Shown: positions 35,606-43,500 of the stretch, one piece after another
Layout of the letters: each line of letters opens with the position of its first letter
How positions within the stretch are numbered: position 1 is the stretch's first letter
Source of the DNA: Rhodococcus sp. SGAir0479
GTDB lineage: Bacteria > Actinomycetota > Actinomycetes > Mycobacteriales > Mycobacteriaceae
Reading direction: 5' to 3'
Length of the DNA: 64,000 nucleotides
Assembly (NCBI RefSeq): GCF_005484805.1
Contig: NZ_CP039432.1
Span: 3,286,001 to 3,350,000 of the forward strand
Made by a program: the position numbers and the translations under genes
The notes under the pieces: generated by a model
Databases searched by the model: none
Told to the model about the DNA's origin: nothing
What the model saw: only the letters and a program-made list of their open reading frames with translations

Positions 35606-36286
35606 CTACCAGGCGCGACCGAGATCCGCGTGTTGCCGGACCCAGGCATGCATCGCGATGCCCGCGGCGACCCCGGCATTGATGCTGCGGGTGGAGCCGA
35701 ACTGCGCGATCGACACCGTCATCGACGCGACGGCGTGCCCCTGCTCGGTGACGCCGGGTCCCTCCTGACCGAACAGCAGCAGGCAGTCCCGCGGCAGCTC
35801 GACGGTCTCGAGCGGCACCGAGCCGGGCGTGTTGTCGACCGCGACGACGGTGAGCCCGCGCTCGCGCGCGAACGCCGCCAGCTCGTCGAGGTCGGCGTGG
35901 TGGATCAGATGCTGGTACCGGTCGGTGACCATGGCACCGCGCCGATTCCACCGTCGCCGGCCGACGATGTGCACCGCGGCCGCCGCGAACGCGTTCGCGG
36001 TGCGCACGACGGTGCCGATGTTGGAGTCGTGGGCGAAGTTCTCGATCGCCACGTGCAGCGGGTGCCGGCGGCGGTCGATGTCGGCGACGATCGCCTCCCG
36101 GGTCCAGTACCGGTAGGCGTCGACGACGTTGCGGCGATCGCCCTCGGCCAACAGCTGCCGGTCGTACCGCGGGTCGTCGGGCAGCGGCAGCCCGTGCTCC
36201 GCGGCCCACGGCCCGACGCCGTACGGGTGCTCCCCCCACTCGGTCGGTCCGGGCGCGTCGGTGTCGTCGACGGCGGCAGTGTGCAT
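35606..36286 (-). CDS. TrmH/SpoU-family RNA 2'-O-methyltransferase
   Basis: The 226-residue SPOUT enzyme has motif 1 FAHDSNIGTVVRTANAF with Asn and Arg, motif 2 LLLFGQEGPGV and motif 3 FGSTRSINAGVAAGIAMH. It transfers methyl groups from SAM to a ribose of tRNA or rRNA. An N-terminal extension of about 60 residues precedes the catalytic fold. ATG 36286 is used; a TTG seven codons upstream is an alternative. The position between the GH76-like gene and pyrE resembles Rv0380c in M. tuberculosis. Confidence 0.88.
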   Translation of the reverse strand: MHTAAVDDTDAPGPTEWGEHPYGVGPWAAEHGLPLPDDPRYDRQLLAEGDRRNVVDAYRYWTREAIVADIDRRRHPLHVAIENFAHDSNIGTVVRTANAFAAAAVHIVGRRRWNRRGAMVTDRYQHLIHHADLDELAAFARERGLTVVAVDNTPGSVPLETVELPRDCLLLFGQEGPGVTEQGHAVASMTVSIAQFGSTRSINAGVAAGIAMHAWVRQHADLGRAW

Positions 36287-36369
36287 CTCGGGGTCTCGGG
36301 TGCTCAAAACGTCTCGTTCGGATCGGGGGGGTGGGCCAACCACGAACTCTAGCCGCCCCCGTCGGCCGG

Positions 36370-37167
36370 TCAGATGCGGCTGAGCAGCTTGTTCAGCTGC
36401 CGGGAGAGCACCGCCGGGGTGATCTGCGACGCCGCGGTCAGTACCCGCGCCTGCAGTCCCACCGGGTAGTGCACCTTGGGCAGCCTGCGGCCGCGGTCGG
36501 CGGTGGCGGCCAGGATGGCGTCCGCGACCTGCTGGGTCGAGAGACGGACTCCCAGCGAGCGGGTGCTGCCGGTGGCCATGCCCCGGATCATCCCGGTGCG
36601 CACGAACAGCGGCCAGATGTCGACGACGCGGATGTCGTGGGCGCGCCACTCGAGTTCGAGTGCCTCCGTGAGGCCGCGGACCGCGAACTTGGTGGCCCCG
36701 TACGTCGCGAGTTCGGGCTGACCGTAGATCGCGGACGCCGACGCCAGGTTCACCACCTGGGCGCCCGCCGTCTCCTTCAGGTACGGGAAGGCGGCGAGCA
36801 GACCGTTGATCGTGCCGCCCACGTTGACGTCGAGCATGCGGCGGTGCGCCTCGGGCGCAATGTCCTCGAAGGGCCCGGCCGAGAGCACGCCGGCGTTGTT
36901 GACCAGGACGTCGAGCCGGGCGGCGCTGGCAGTGAACTCCGCCAGCCGGGTCCGCCACTCACCGAGATCGGTGACGTCGAGGGTGCCGGTGCGGATCCTT
37001 CCGCCCTGCGCGAGGACCTCCTCCCGCAGCGACTCCAATCCGGACTCCTCGATGTCGTAGGCGCCCACGTAGTAGCCGTGGCGGGCGAACGTCGACGCGG
37101 TCGCGCGGCCGATTCCGGCGGCCGCACCACTGATGAACACGGTCGGTCGAGAGGAGGCAGAAGGCAT
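36370..37167 (-). CDS. Short-chain dehydrogenase/reductase
   Basis: The 265-residue classical SDR has FISGAAAGIGRATA for NADP binding, NNAGVLSAGPFE, the catalytic serine in NLASASAIYG, and YGATK for the catalytic Tyr and Lys. The C-terminus has a basic, hydrophobic end (LSRQLNKLLSRI) that may touch a membrane. The substrate is unknown. TAGCCT (37179-37174) lies 6 nt before the ATG, suggesting a leaderless transcript. The gene is divergent from the membrane protein gene at 37222. Confidence 0.88.
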   Translation of the reverse strand: MPSASSRPTVFISGAAAGIGRATASTFARHGYYVGAYDIEESGLESLREEVLAQGGRIRTGTLDVTDLGEWRTRLAEFTASAARLDVLVNNAGVLSAGPFEDIAPEAHRRMLDVNVGGTINGLLAAFPYLKETAGAQVVNLASASAIYGQPELATYGATKFAVRGLTEALELEWRAHDIRVVDIWPLFVRTGMIRGMATGSTRSLGVRLSTQQVADAILAATADRGRRLPKVHYPVGLQARVLTAASQITPAVLSRQLNKLLSRI

Positions 37168-37221
37168 GCCGTCAGGCTAGGTGCTCGGCGACTAGGCTGG
37201 GGGCGTCCCGGGAAGAAAGCC

Positions 37222-37668
37222 ATGAATCACCCACGCATCGTCCGCACCGTCTGTTTCGTCACCGTCGGCTATCTGATCGTGCTCGCGATCTGGCTGGGCC
37301 GATTGATCGAACGCACGCCCGAGAACACGATCCCCTATCAGATCGGCGGCCTGTTGGCGGCGTACGGATCCGCGCTCGGGCTCGGCATGATGTGGGCGGA
37401 CCGGCCCACCCGCGCCGAACGCCGACTCGCGAAGCACGGCATCGAGGGCTGGGCCCGGATCCGGCACGCGCAGCGGATCCGGCGCACGGTCGACAACGGC
37501 GAACTCACCGAACTCGATCTCGACCTGACCGTCCCGGGTTCGCAGTCGTACACGGGCCGGGTGCTCTACGAGGTGCTGCCCGAGAACCGTTCGCGATTCG
37601 CCGTCGGCGAGACCATCTCCATCCGCGTCGACCCCCGCAAACGCGACCGAATCCTGATCTGCACCTAG
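37222..37668 (+). CDS. Two-helix membrane protein with cytosolic beta domain
   Basis: The 148-residue product has helices at about residues 9-26 and 41-57 (IGGLLAAYGSALGLGMMW) and a soluble tail with ELDLDLTVPGSQSYTGRVLYEVLP, resembling small OB-like domains of DUF3592-like proteins. I do not recognise the function. ATG 37222 follows GGAAGAAAG. It is divergent from an SDR gene and convergent with the YhhN gene, 13 bp away. Confidence 0.72.
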   Translation: MNHPRIVRTVCFVTVGYLIVLAIWLGRLIERTPENTIPYQIGGLLAAYGSALGLGMMWADRPTRAERRLAKHGIEGWARIRHAQRIRRTVDNGELTELDLDLTVPGSQSYTGRVLYEVLPENRSRFAVGETISIRVDPRKRDRILICT

Positions 37669-37681
37669 CACATTCGGTCGG

Positions 37682-38404
37682 TCAGCGCCTGCGGGCGGCA
37701 GCGAGCATCCCCTCCACCAGCAGCAGCTGCGCCGCGGCGTAGGACGCGAGTACGGCGCCCTCCGCGGCGGCGCGTGACTTCGTCCCGCGCAGGAACAGCT
37801 TGCGCACGACGATCAACCCGTCGGATCCGGTGAAGAGAAGGCCCCCGAGTCCGAGCCAGCTGCGGCGGTCGCGGCAATTGGGGACGGGCAGGCCGGCGAC
37901 GTCCGCGGCGCCGGGTGCGAGCGCCGGGTCGGCCGCGAGCGTGGCGGTGGTGCCGAGCAGCGCGCCGTAGCCGGTGAGGGTTCTCGCGACCGTCGGGGCC
38001 TGCCCGCGCAGCAGTCCGGACGCCCCCAGCCACGCGCCCAGCCGCGGCAGCGCGGCGGCGAGTCCGGGGCGCGCGCCGCGTCGCAGCAGTACGGACGCGT
38101 AGGCGGTCTGCATCACCCCGAACGACGTGGCGCCGCGGCGCAGGCGGGAGTCGACGTCGGGATCGATCATGAACACGTCCCCGACCGTGGCGGCCGCCAG
38201 CCCCGCGACCAGTAGCGCGGTGTCGGCGGTGTCGAGGTCGTCGCGGCGCCGGAGCACCCGGGCGGCGAGCGCGGGCGCGATGACCGGCTTGGCGATCTGC
38301 TGCACGCGCTCGCGGCCGGTGACCGCGCCGTAGACCGTGGCCGCGGTCGCGCCCGCGAACACCGCGTGCTCGAGTCCCCACTTCTTGTTGCTCGCGAACG
38401 CCAT
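37682..38404 (-). CDS. YhhN/TMEM86-like membrane protein
   Basis: The 240-residue protein has about seven membrane segments with conserved spots KPVIAPALAARVL, GDVFMIDP and GLLFTGSDGLI, the pattern of YhhN/TMEM86 proteins (lysoplasmalogenase in animals). The bacterial role is unclear; hydrolysis or binding of ether lipids is possible. Its ATG at 38404 faces a divergent MarR gene. A perfect 12-bp palindrome, GACGGTACCGTC, lies 28 bp upstream. Confidence 0.8.
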   Translation of the reverse strand: MAFASNKKWGLEHAVFAGATAATVYGAVTGRERVQQIAKPVIAPALAARVLRRRDDLDTADTALLVAGLAAATVGDVFMIDPDVDSRLRRGATSFGVMQTAYASVLLRRGARPGLAAALPRLGAWLGASGLLRGQAPTVARTLTGYGALLGTTATLAADPALAPGAADVAGLPVPNCRDRRSWLGLGGLLFTGSDGLIVVRKLFLRGTKSRAAAEGAVLASYAAAQLLLVEGMLAAARRR

Positions 38405-38432
38405 GACTGCTCCTCGTGTCCGATTTCGGCAC

Positions 38433-38444
38433 GACGGTACCGTC
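38433..38444. promoter_or_regulatory. 12-bp perfect palindrome
   Basis: GACGGTACCGTC lies 28 bp upstream of the YhhN-type gene in the divergent region with the MarR gene. It could be a regulator site; no matching regulator is known to me. Confidence 0.3.
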
Positions 38445-38533
38445 GCCGTCCCCGCGCTCCCGCGTTTTGCGCACTCGGCGCGCCCGGACGGACCGCCCGG
38501 TCACGAAAAGCGCGCCTCACGCGGGGGTTTACA

Positions 38534-38552
38534 TACATAGTTAGCTTATGTA
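38534..38552 (+). promoter_or_regulatory. MarR-type operator dyad
   Basis: TACATA (38534-38539) and TATGTA (38547-38552) are inverted repeats around GTTAGCT. The dyad is 11 bp before the MarR ATG in a clearly A/T-rich stretch, the usual place for MarR autoregulation. It probably also controls the downstream MFS pump. Confidence 0.6.
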
Positions 38553-38562
38553 ATTATTGAGT

Positions 38563-39009
38563 ATGAGTTCGACCGACCCCGAGTTCCGCGACCTTCTCGT
38601 CGACCTGGTGAGCAACGCCCACCGCTTCACTCGACTGGCGTCGACGCTCGCCACCGACGACCGACCCCGATCGTGGATGCGGGCGCTGTCGCTGCTCGAG
38701 GAGCAGGGAGCCCTCCGGGTGAGCACGTTCGCCCGGCTCGACAGCTCGTCGCAGCCGTCGGCGACGGCCCTGCTCCAGAAGCTGGGACAGGAAGGCTTCG
38801 TCCAGCGGCAACCGGACCCCGACGACTCGCGCGCCGTCCTCGTCGCCATCACCGACGCGGGCCGCGAGTGGCTCGCCGAGAGCCGGCGGAGCCTCGCCGA
38901 CGTGTTGACGCCGCACTTCGCCCACCTGGCGCCGGAACAGCTGGCGCGGCTGGCGGAGGGGCTCGGCGAACTCCGGGCGATCATCCGCACCGCCGCCACC
39001 GACAACTGA
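38563..39009 (+). CDS. MarR-family repressor of the adjacent efflux pump
   Basis: The 148-residue protein has the MarR winged helix: TFARLDSSSQPSATALLQKL followed by the wing RQPDPDDSRAVLVAITDAGRE with the conserved DxRxxxVxLT-like pattern. ATG 38563 is preferred to TTG 38557. A palindromic operator is directly upstream. The stop is 28 bp from the MFS gene, so one operon is likely, with derepression by the drug or phenolic compound that the pump exports. Confidence 0.9.
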   Translation: MSSTDPEFRDLLVDLVSNAHRFTRLASTLATDDRPRSWMRALSLLEEQGALRVSTFARLDSSSQPSATALLQKLGQEGFVQRQPDPDDSRAVLVAITDAGREWLAESRRSLADVLTPHFAHLAPEQLARLAEGLGELRAIIRTAATDN

Positions 39010-39037
39010 CCACCACGACACCTCCAGGGAGGGATAC

Positions 39038-40285
39038 GTGAGCACCACGACCGCCCCCGCCGCGAGCACCAAGCCCGGCATCCTGCAGCAACCGAAAGCG
39101 GTGTGGGCCGTCGCCTTCGCCAGCGTCATCGCGTTCATGGGCATCGGCCTCGTGGACCCCATCCTCAAGCCGATCGCCGAGCAGCTCGACGCGACACCGT
39201 CGCAGGTGTCGCTGCTGTTCACCAGCTACATGCTGGTCACGGGCGTCGCGATGCTGTTCACCGGCATGATCTCGAGCCGGATCGGCGCCAAGAAGACGCT
39301 GCTGTGGGGTCTGGCGATCATCGTGGTGTTCGCCGCCGCGGCAGGCACGTCGAGCACCATCGATCAGATCGTCGGCTTCCGCGCCGGCTGGGGCCTGGGC
39401 AACGCGCTCTTCATCGCGACCGCGCTGGCCGCCATCGTCGGCGCCGCGAGCGGCGGTGTCGCGCAGGCGATCATCCTCTACGAGGCGGCGCTGGGCATCG
39501 GCATCGCGGTCGGCCCGCTGGTCGGCGGCGTGCTCGGCAACATCAGCTGGCGAGCCCCGTTCTTCGGGGTCGCGACCCTCATGGCGATCGCGTTCATCTT
39601 CATCATGGTGATGCTGCCCAAGGCGCCCAAGCCGCAGCACCGCACGTCGTTGGCGGCACCGTTCCTGGCGCTGCGCCACCGCGGACTGCTGACCGTCGCG
39701 ATCACCGCGCTGCTCTACAACTACGGTTTCTTCACGCTGCTCGCGTACACCCCGTTCCCGCTCGACATGGGCACGTACTCGATCGGGTTCATCTTCTTCG
39801 GCTGGGGCGTCATGCTGGCGATCGCGTCGGTGTTCCTGGCGCCGCGGCTGCAGCGCCGCTTCGGCACCCTGCCGATGATGATGGCGTCGCTCGCGTTGTT
39901 CGCGCTCGACCTCGGGGCGATGGCCCTGTTCACCGACACCAAGCCGGTGCTGGTGGTGTGCGTCGTCCTGGCCGGGCTGTTCCTGGGCGTCAACAACACG
40001 CTGATCACCGAGACCGTCATGATCTCGGCGCCGGTCGAGCGCTCGACGGCGTCCGCGGCCTACAGCTTCGTGCGCTTCGTCGGCGGTGCCGCGGCCCCGT
40101 ACGTCGCCGGCAAGCTGGGTGAGCACAACATGCACGCCCCGTTCTGGCTGGGCGCCGCGCTCACCGTCCTCGGCATCCTGGTGCTCGCCAGCGGACGCAA
40201 GGTGCTGGCCCACGTCGACGACCACGACCCGGAGCCGCACAGCGTCGACGAGGCCACCGCCGTCACCGTCGGCGACGCGGACTGA
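39038..40285 (+). CDS. MFS transporter, drug:H+ antiporter type
   Basis: The 415-residue product has 12 membrane helices with MGIGLVDPILKPIAEQLDAT in helix 1, the loop 2-3 motif GMISSRIGAKKTLL, and ALGIGIAVGPLVGGVLG in helix 5, all typical of DHA1 drug exporters. The C-terminus is acidic and histidine-containing. GTG 39038 follows a strong GGGAGGG site. Its position behind a MarR gene points to inducible efflux of a toxic small molecule. The family C hairpin follows. Confidence 0.9.
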   Translation: MSTTTAPAASTKPGILQQPKAVWAVAFASVIAFMGIGLVDPILKPIAEQLDATPSQVSLLFTSYMLVTGVAMLFTGMISSRIGAKKTLLWGLAIIVVFAAAAGTSSTIDQIVGFRAGWGLGNALFIATALAAIVGAASGGVAQAIILYEAALGIGIAVGPLVGGVLGNISWRAPFFGVATLMAIAFIFIMVMLPKAPKPQHRTSLAAPFLALRHRGLLTVAITALLYNYGFFTLLAYTPFPLDMGTYSIGFIFFGWGVMLAIASVFLAPRLQRRFGTLPMMMASLALFALDLGAMALFTDTKPVLVVCVVLAGLFLGVNNTLITETVMISAPVERSTASAAYSFVRFVGGAAAPYVAGKLGEHNMHAPFWLGAALTVLGILVLASGRKVLAHVDDHDPEPHSVDEATAVTVGDAD

Positions 40286-40314
40286 GCCCCTGCCTCCACT
40301 CCCCTCTCCCCCTT

Positions 40315-40377
40315 CGCGTTGTGCGCACTTGTCGCGGGAATCCCGGTCTCCCGGGCGCGACAAGTGCGCACAACGCG
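40315..40377. terminator. Intergenic hairpin, palindrome family C, copy 2
   Basis: Two perfect 22-bp arms (40315-40336 and 40356-40377) start with CGCGTTGTGCGCACTTGTCG and enclose a 19-bp interior with a small CCCGG/CCGGG stem. The outer 15 bp equal those at 31681. It lies between the convergent MFS and SnoaL-like genes. Confidence 0.75.
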
Positions 40378-40385
40378 TGTCGGGG

Positions 40386-40940
40386 TCAGGTGGCGGCCGG
40401 AGTGTGGACCAGGTCGATGTACGCCTGCGGCAGCTCGTCGAACGACAGCTTGGTGATGCTCGACGGCCCGGAGTGGTACGAGTCCTCGCCCTCGATCTTC
40501 CCGTTCTCGTCGACCGGCCAGAGGATGAGCTGCCGGAACACGATGAGGTAGTCGGCCGACTCGTCGTCGACCGGGATGCCGATCTGCGCGGCGTACGCGC
40601 CCGGGTAGATCTGCTTGAGGAACCCCTCGGTGACCAGGCAGTGGTCGTCGACGACGAGGCGGTCGAGCTCGTATTCGAGGATGTTCGACTTCGACTCGAC
40701 GAACGCCGTGTAGTAGGCCCGCACGCCGTCGGTGCCCTTGGGTCCGACGTCCTGGCCGCTGTTCCAGAAGTGGTAGTCCGGCGTGGGGCCGAGCGTGGCC
40801 ATGAGGCCGTCCAGGTCGGGGACGGACTCGGCCTTCATGTGCTCGATGACGGCGCCCAGCACCACACGGTGCCGGGCGTCGGTGGTGGTGGCGAGGCGCT
40901 GTTCGAGCAGCTCCCAGGTCCGGTTCGGATCGACGGCCAT
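40386..40940 (-). CDS. SnoaL/NTF2-like protein
   Basis: The 184-residue product has a helical start and an NTF2-like cone with LMATLGPTPDYHFW, GVRAYYTAFVESK and VDDHCLVTEGFLKQIYPG. It fits the SnoaL-like group, which includes cyclases, dehydratases and ligand-binding proteins. ATG 40940 has AAAGGAA upstream. A PucR-like regulator gene lies 119 bp upstream in the same direction and may control it. The substrate cannot be read from the sequence. Confidence 0.78.
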   Translation of the reverse strand: MAVDPNRTWELLEQRLATTTDARHRVVLGAVIEHMKAESVPDLDGLMATLGPTPDYHFWNSGQDVGPKGTDGVRAYYTAFVESKSNILEYELDRLVVDDHCLVTEGFLKQIYPGAYAAQIGIPVDDESADYLIVFRQLILWPVDENGKIEGEDSYHSGPSSITKLSFDELPQAYIDLVHTPAAT

Positions 40941-41059
40941 TTGCGAATTCCTTTCCGATGAAACGAAGTTGGCACCGATCGTGACCCACGACACGTCGAC
41001 CGGTCACCCGACGGGCGTCGGCCGATCGGAGCGCTGCGCCCGACGGGCGTCGGATCGGC

Positions 41060-42199
41060 TCAGAAGCCCGGCCCGAACACCTCCGACGCGGCCAGCTCCG
41101 TCGACGACAACGCCATCCGGCGGATCATCAGCACCAGCGTCGCCATGAATCGATCCATCGAGTCCTCGAGGTCCCAGCCCATCTCCGCTCCGAGGTGCGC
41201 CAGGCGGGCCGCGACCGTGCTGTGGTGCACGTGCAGTTCGGCGGCCGTCCGGCGCAGCGACCCGAACACGCAGAACGCCTCGAGCGTCGCCACCTCCTGC
41301 GCACCGCCCGCGGACGCCGCGATCGCGTTGATCCGCGCGACGTCCCGGTCGTTGAGCAGACGTTCGAGGGGCAACTCGGCGAGCAGGTCGAGCGAGCCGA
41401 GCCGTCCGTACGCGACCGCGCGCCGCCCGTAACCCGTGGACGACGCGAACCGCAGCGCCCGGCGTGCCTGCTTCCACGACGTGGGCGCCGCGTACACGCT
41501 CATCCGCTCACCGATTCCCACCCAGGGACCCCGGTCGGGCGCGGGCGTGGGGTACGCGCCCACGATCGCGGCGTGCAGATCGTCGGCGAGGCCGCGACTG
41601 TCCGCGTTGTCCTGCAGCAGTATCGCGGTCAACTGCCCGACGTCGAGCGACCGGACCAGCCGTCCGGCACACGTCTGCGAGATCACCTCCACCGTAGCCG
41701 CACTCGCTCCCGACGACACCGCCAGCACCCGGAGTTCGCGGGCCGGGTCCAGCCCGAGCAGGCTCACCGCCCGCACCCGGTCCTCGCGGCGCTCCTTGTC
41801 CGACAGCACCACCTCGAGCAGCCCGGGATCGCCCATCCGCAACTCGTCCGCCGTCGCCGACCTGGCGGCGGCGACCCGCAGCGTGTGACGCAGCCGGTCC
41901 AGGAGCACGGAGTCGAGTGGGCGTTCGGCACCGTCGCGCTGCAACCACACCGTGGGGTCCTGCGGTGACGGCTGCGCCGGGTGCAGGTCGCCGTGCGGGT
42001 CGCCGAGCGCGTCGTATCCGATCACGGTGCCGGACGCCCAGGCGGCACCGACCGGGCACTCCGCCAGCAGGGCCGCGGCCCGAACCACGGTGTCCGCGTT
42101 GGCTGCCGACTCCCCGAGCTCGTCGAAACAGGCGATGATCCGCAGCACGGACACCGAGTCGGACCCCAGCTCCGACATCCGCACACGTTCCTGGTTCAC
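41060..42199 (-). CDS. CdaR/PucR-like helix-turn-helix regulator
   Basis: The 379-residue protein ends in the PucR-type helix-turn-helix (VATLEAFCVFGSLRRTAAEL, then HVHHSTVAARLAHLG) and has a GGDEF-like middle. The N-terminal 100 residues, with NADTVVRAAALLAECPVGAA, look like a small GAF-type sensor. GTG 42199 is preferred to ATG 42178 because GGAG lies 6 nt upstream of it. The gene is between galK and the SnoaL-like gene, on the same strand as both. Confidence 0.82.
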   Translation of the reverse strand: MNQERVRMSELGSDSVSVLRIIACFDELGESAANADTVVRAAALLAECPVGAAWASGTVIGYDALGDPHGDLHPAQPSPQDPTVWLQRDGAERPLDSVLLDRLRHTLRVAAARSATADELRMGDPGLLEVVLSDKERREDRVRAVSLLGLDPARELRVLAVSSGASAATVEVISQTCAGRLVRSLDVGQLTAILLQDNADSRGLADDLHAAIVGAYPTPAPDRGPWVGIGERMSVYAAPTSWKQARRALRFASSTGYGRRAVAYGRLGSLDLLAELPLERLLNDRDVARINAIAASAGGAQEVATLEAFCVFGSLRRTAAELHVHHSTVAARLAHLGAEMGWDLEDSMDRFMATLVLMIRRMALSSTELAASEVFGPGF

Positions 42200-42315
42200 C
42201 GTGGCTCCGTTCGTCGTCTCCCTGCGAGGGTCTCTCAGCGAGGATGGCGCAGCGCCGGCCGGAAGGGACCCGTATTTCCCGATTCGTGGGAACTCTCCCC
42301 GCGGGGGCCGGTCGG

Positions 42316-43500
42316 TCAGAGGAGGCGGCGGGCGGGGGCCGACGCGGCGACGACGGCGAAGGCCGGGTCGGGCAGCCGGCGCTGCGCGGCCCGGCGGCGG
42401 GCCGTGGCGATCGCGTCGTCGACCTTGTCGGTCGGGAGCAGCGCGATGGCCGAGCCGCCGAATCCGCCGCCGGTCATGCGTGCCCCCAGCGCGCCCGCGA
42501 TGAGCGCGGATTCGACGGCGCTGTCCAGTTCGGGGCAGGACACCTCGAAGTCGCGCGCGAGCGAGCGGTGCGACGCCGACAGCAGCCGCCCGAACTCGGC
42601 GAAGTCGGCGGACTCCAGCGCCGTCACCGCGAGCCGGACCCGGGCGATCTCGCTGATCACATGCGAAGCGCGGCGACGCAGGACGTCGTCCCCGAGAGAC
42701 CGCACCGCGCCCGTGCCGTCCCGGCCGCGGTCGGCCGGGACGCGCAGCGAGGCGACCCCGAGCCGTCGCGCCGCCGCCGCCACCGCGGCCCGGCGCTGCG
42801 CGTACCACCCGTCGACCAGTCGGTGTGGAGTGCGGGTGTCGATGACCAGCAATTCCAGGCCGTGCGCACGCGGGTCGAAGGGCACGTGCGAGACCGCGCC
42901 CGACGCCGAATCGAGCAGCAGCGCGGACCCTTCCGACGACTGCAGCGCTGCCGCCTGGTCCATGCCGCCGGTGGGGGCACCCGCCACCTCGTTCTCGGCC
43001 CGCACGCAGGCCGTCGCGATCGCCGCCCGGTCGGCGTCGGGAGCCAGTGCGAGCGCGAGCGAGCACTCGAGTGCCGCCGAACTCGACAACCCTGCCCCGA
43101 TCGGGACCGTCGACACGAACGCGGCGTCCACGCCTCCGAAATCGGCTGCGAGCAGGCCGCTCTCGTGCAACGCCCACACCACGCCGGCCGGGTACGACGC
43201 CCAGCCGTCCGGACGTCCCGGTCCGACGTCGTCGAGTCGGCCGTCCCACGGCGGCCCCGCGGCGGACCGCACGCGGATGAGCCCGTCCGTGCGGCGCGCC
43301 ACAGCGACCGCGGTGCTGTGCGGCAACGCGATCGGCAGGCACAGCCCGCCCGCGTAATCGACGTGCTCACCGATCAGGTTGACCCGGCCCGGTGCCGCCC
43401 ACACGCCGTCGGGCTCGTCACCGAACTCGCGGCGGAACGAATCGGCTGCCACGGCAGCGAGCTCGGCGTCGGAGCAGGCTTCGAACCGGCGGACGGTCAC
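42316..43500 (-). CDS. galK: Galactokinase
   Basis: The 394-residue GHMP kinase phosphorylates galactose at C1. The galactokinase signature GRVNLIGEHVDYAGG, the ATP loop PIGAGLSSSAALECS and the C-terminal ARMTGGGFGGSAIAL are all intact. GTG 43500 overlaps the galT stop as GTGA, so galT and galK are translationally coupled. No epimerase or mutarotase gene is adjacent, so the rest of the Leloir pathway must be elsewhere. Confidence 0.95.
   Translation of the reverse strand: MTVRRFEACSDAELAAVAADSFRREFGDEPDGVWAAPGRVNLIGEHVDYAGGLCLPIALPHSTAVAVARRTDGLIRVRSAAGPPWDGRLDDVGPGRPDGWASYPAGVVWALHESGLLAADFGGVDAAFVSTVPIGAGLSSSAALECSLALALAPDADRAAIATACVRAENEVAGAPTGGMDQAAALQSSEGSALLLDSASGAVSHVPFDPRAHGLELLVIDTRTPHRLVDGWYAQRRAAVAAAARRLGVASLRVPADRGRDGTGAVRSLGDDVLRRRASHVISEIARVRLAVTALESADFAEFGRLLSASHRSLARDFEVSCPELDSAVESALIAGALGARMTGGGFGGSAIALLPTDKVDDAIATARRRAAQRRLPDPAFAVVAASAPARRLL

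Noticed and set aside
38461-38475. Third full copy of hairpin family C
   Set aside because: The 15-mer has one mismatch and no matching right arm, so it is at most a decayed half copy.
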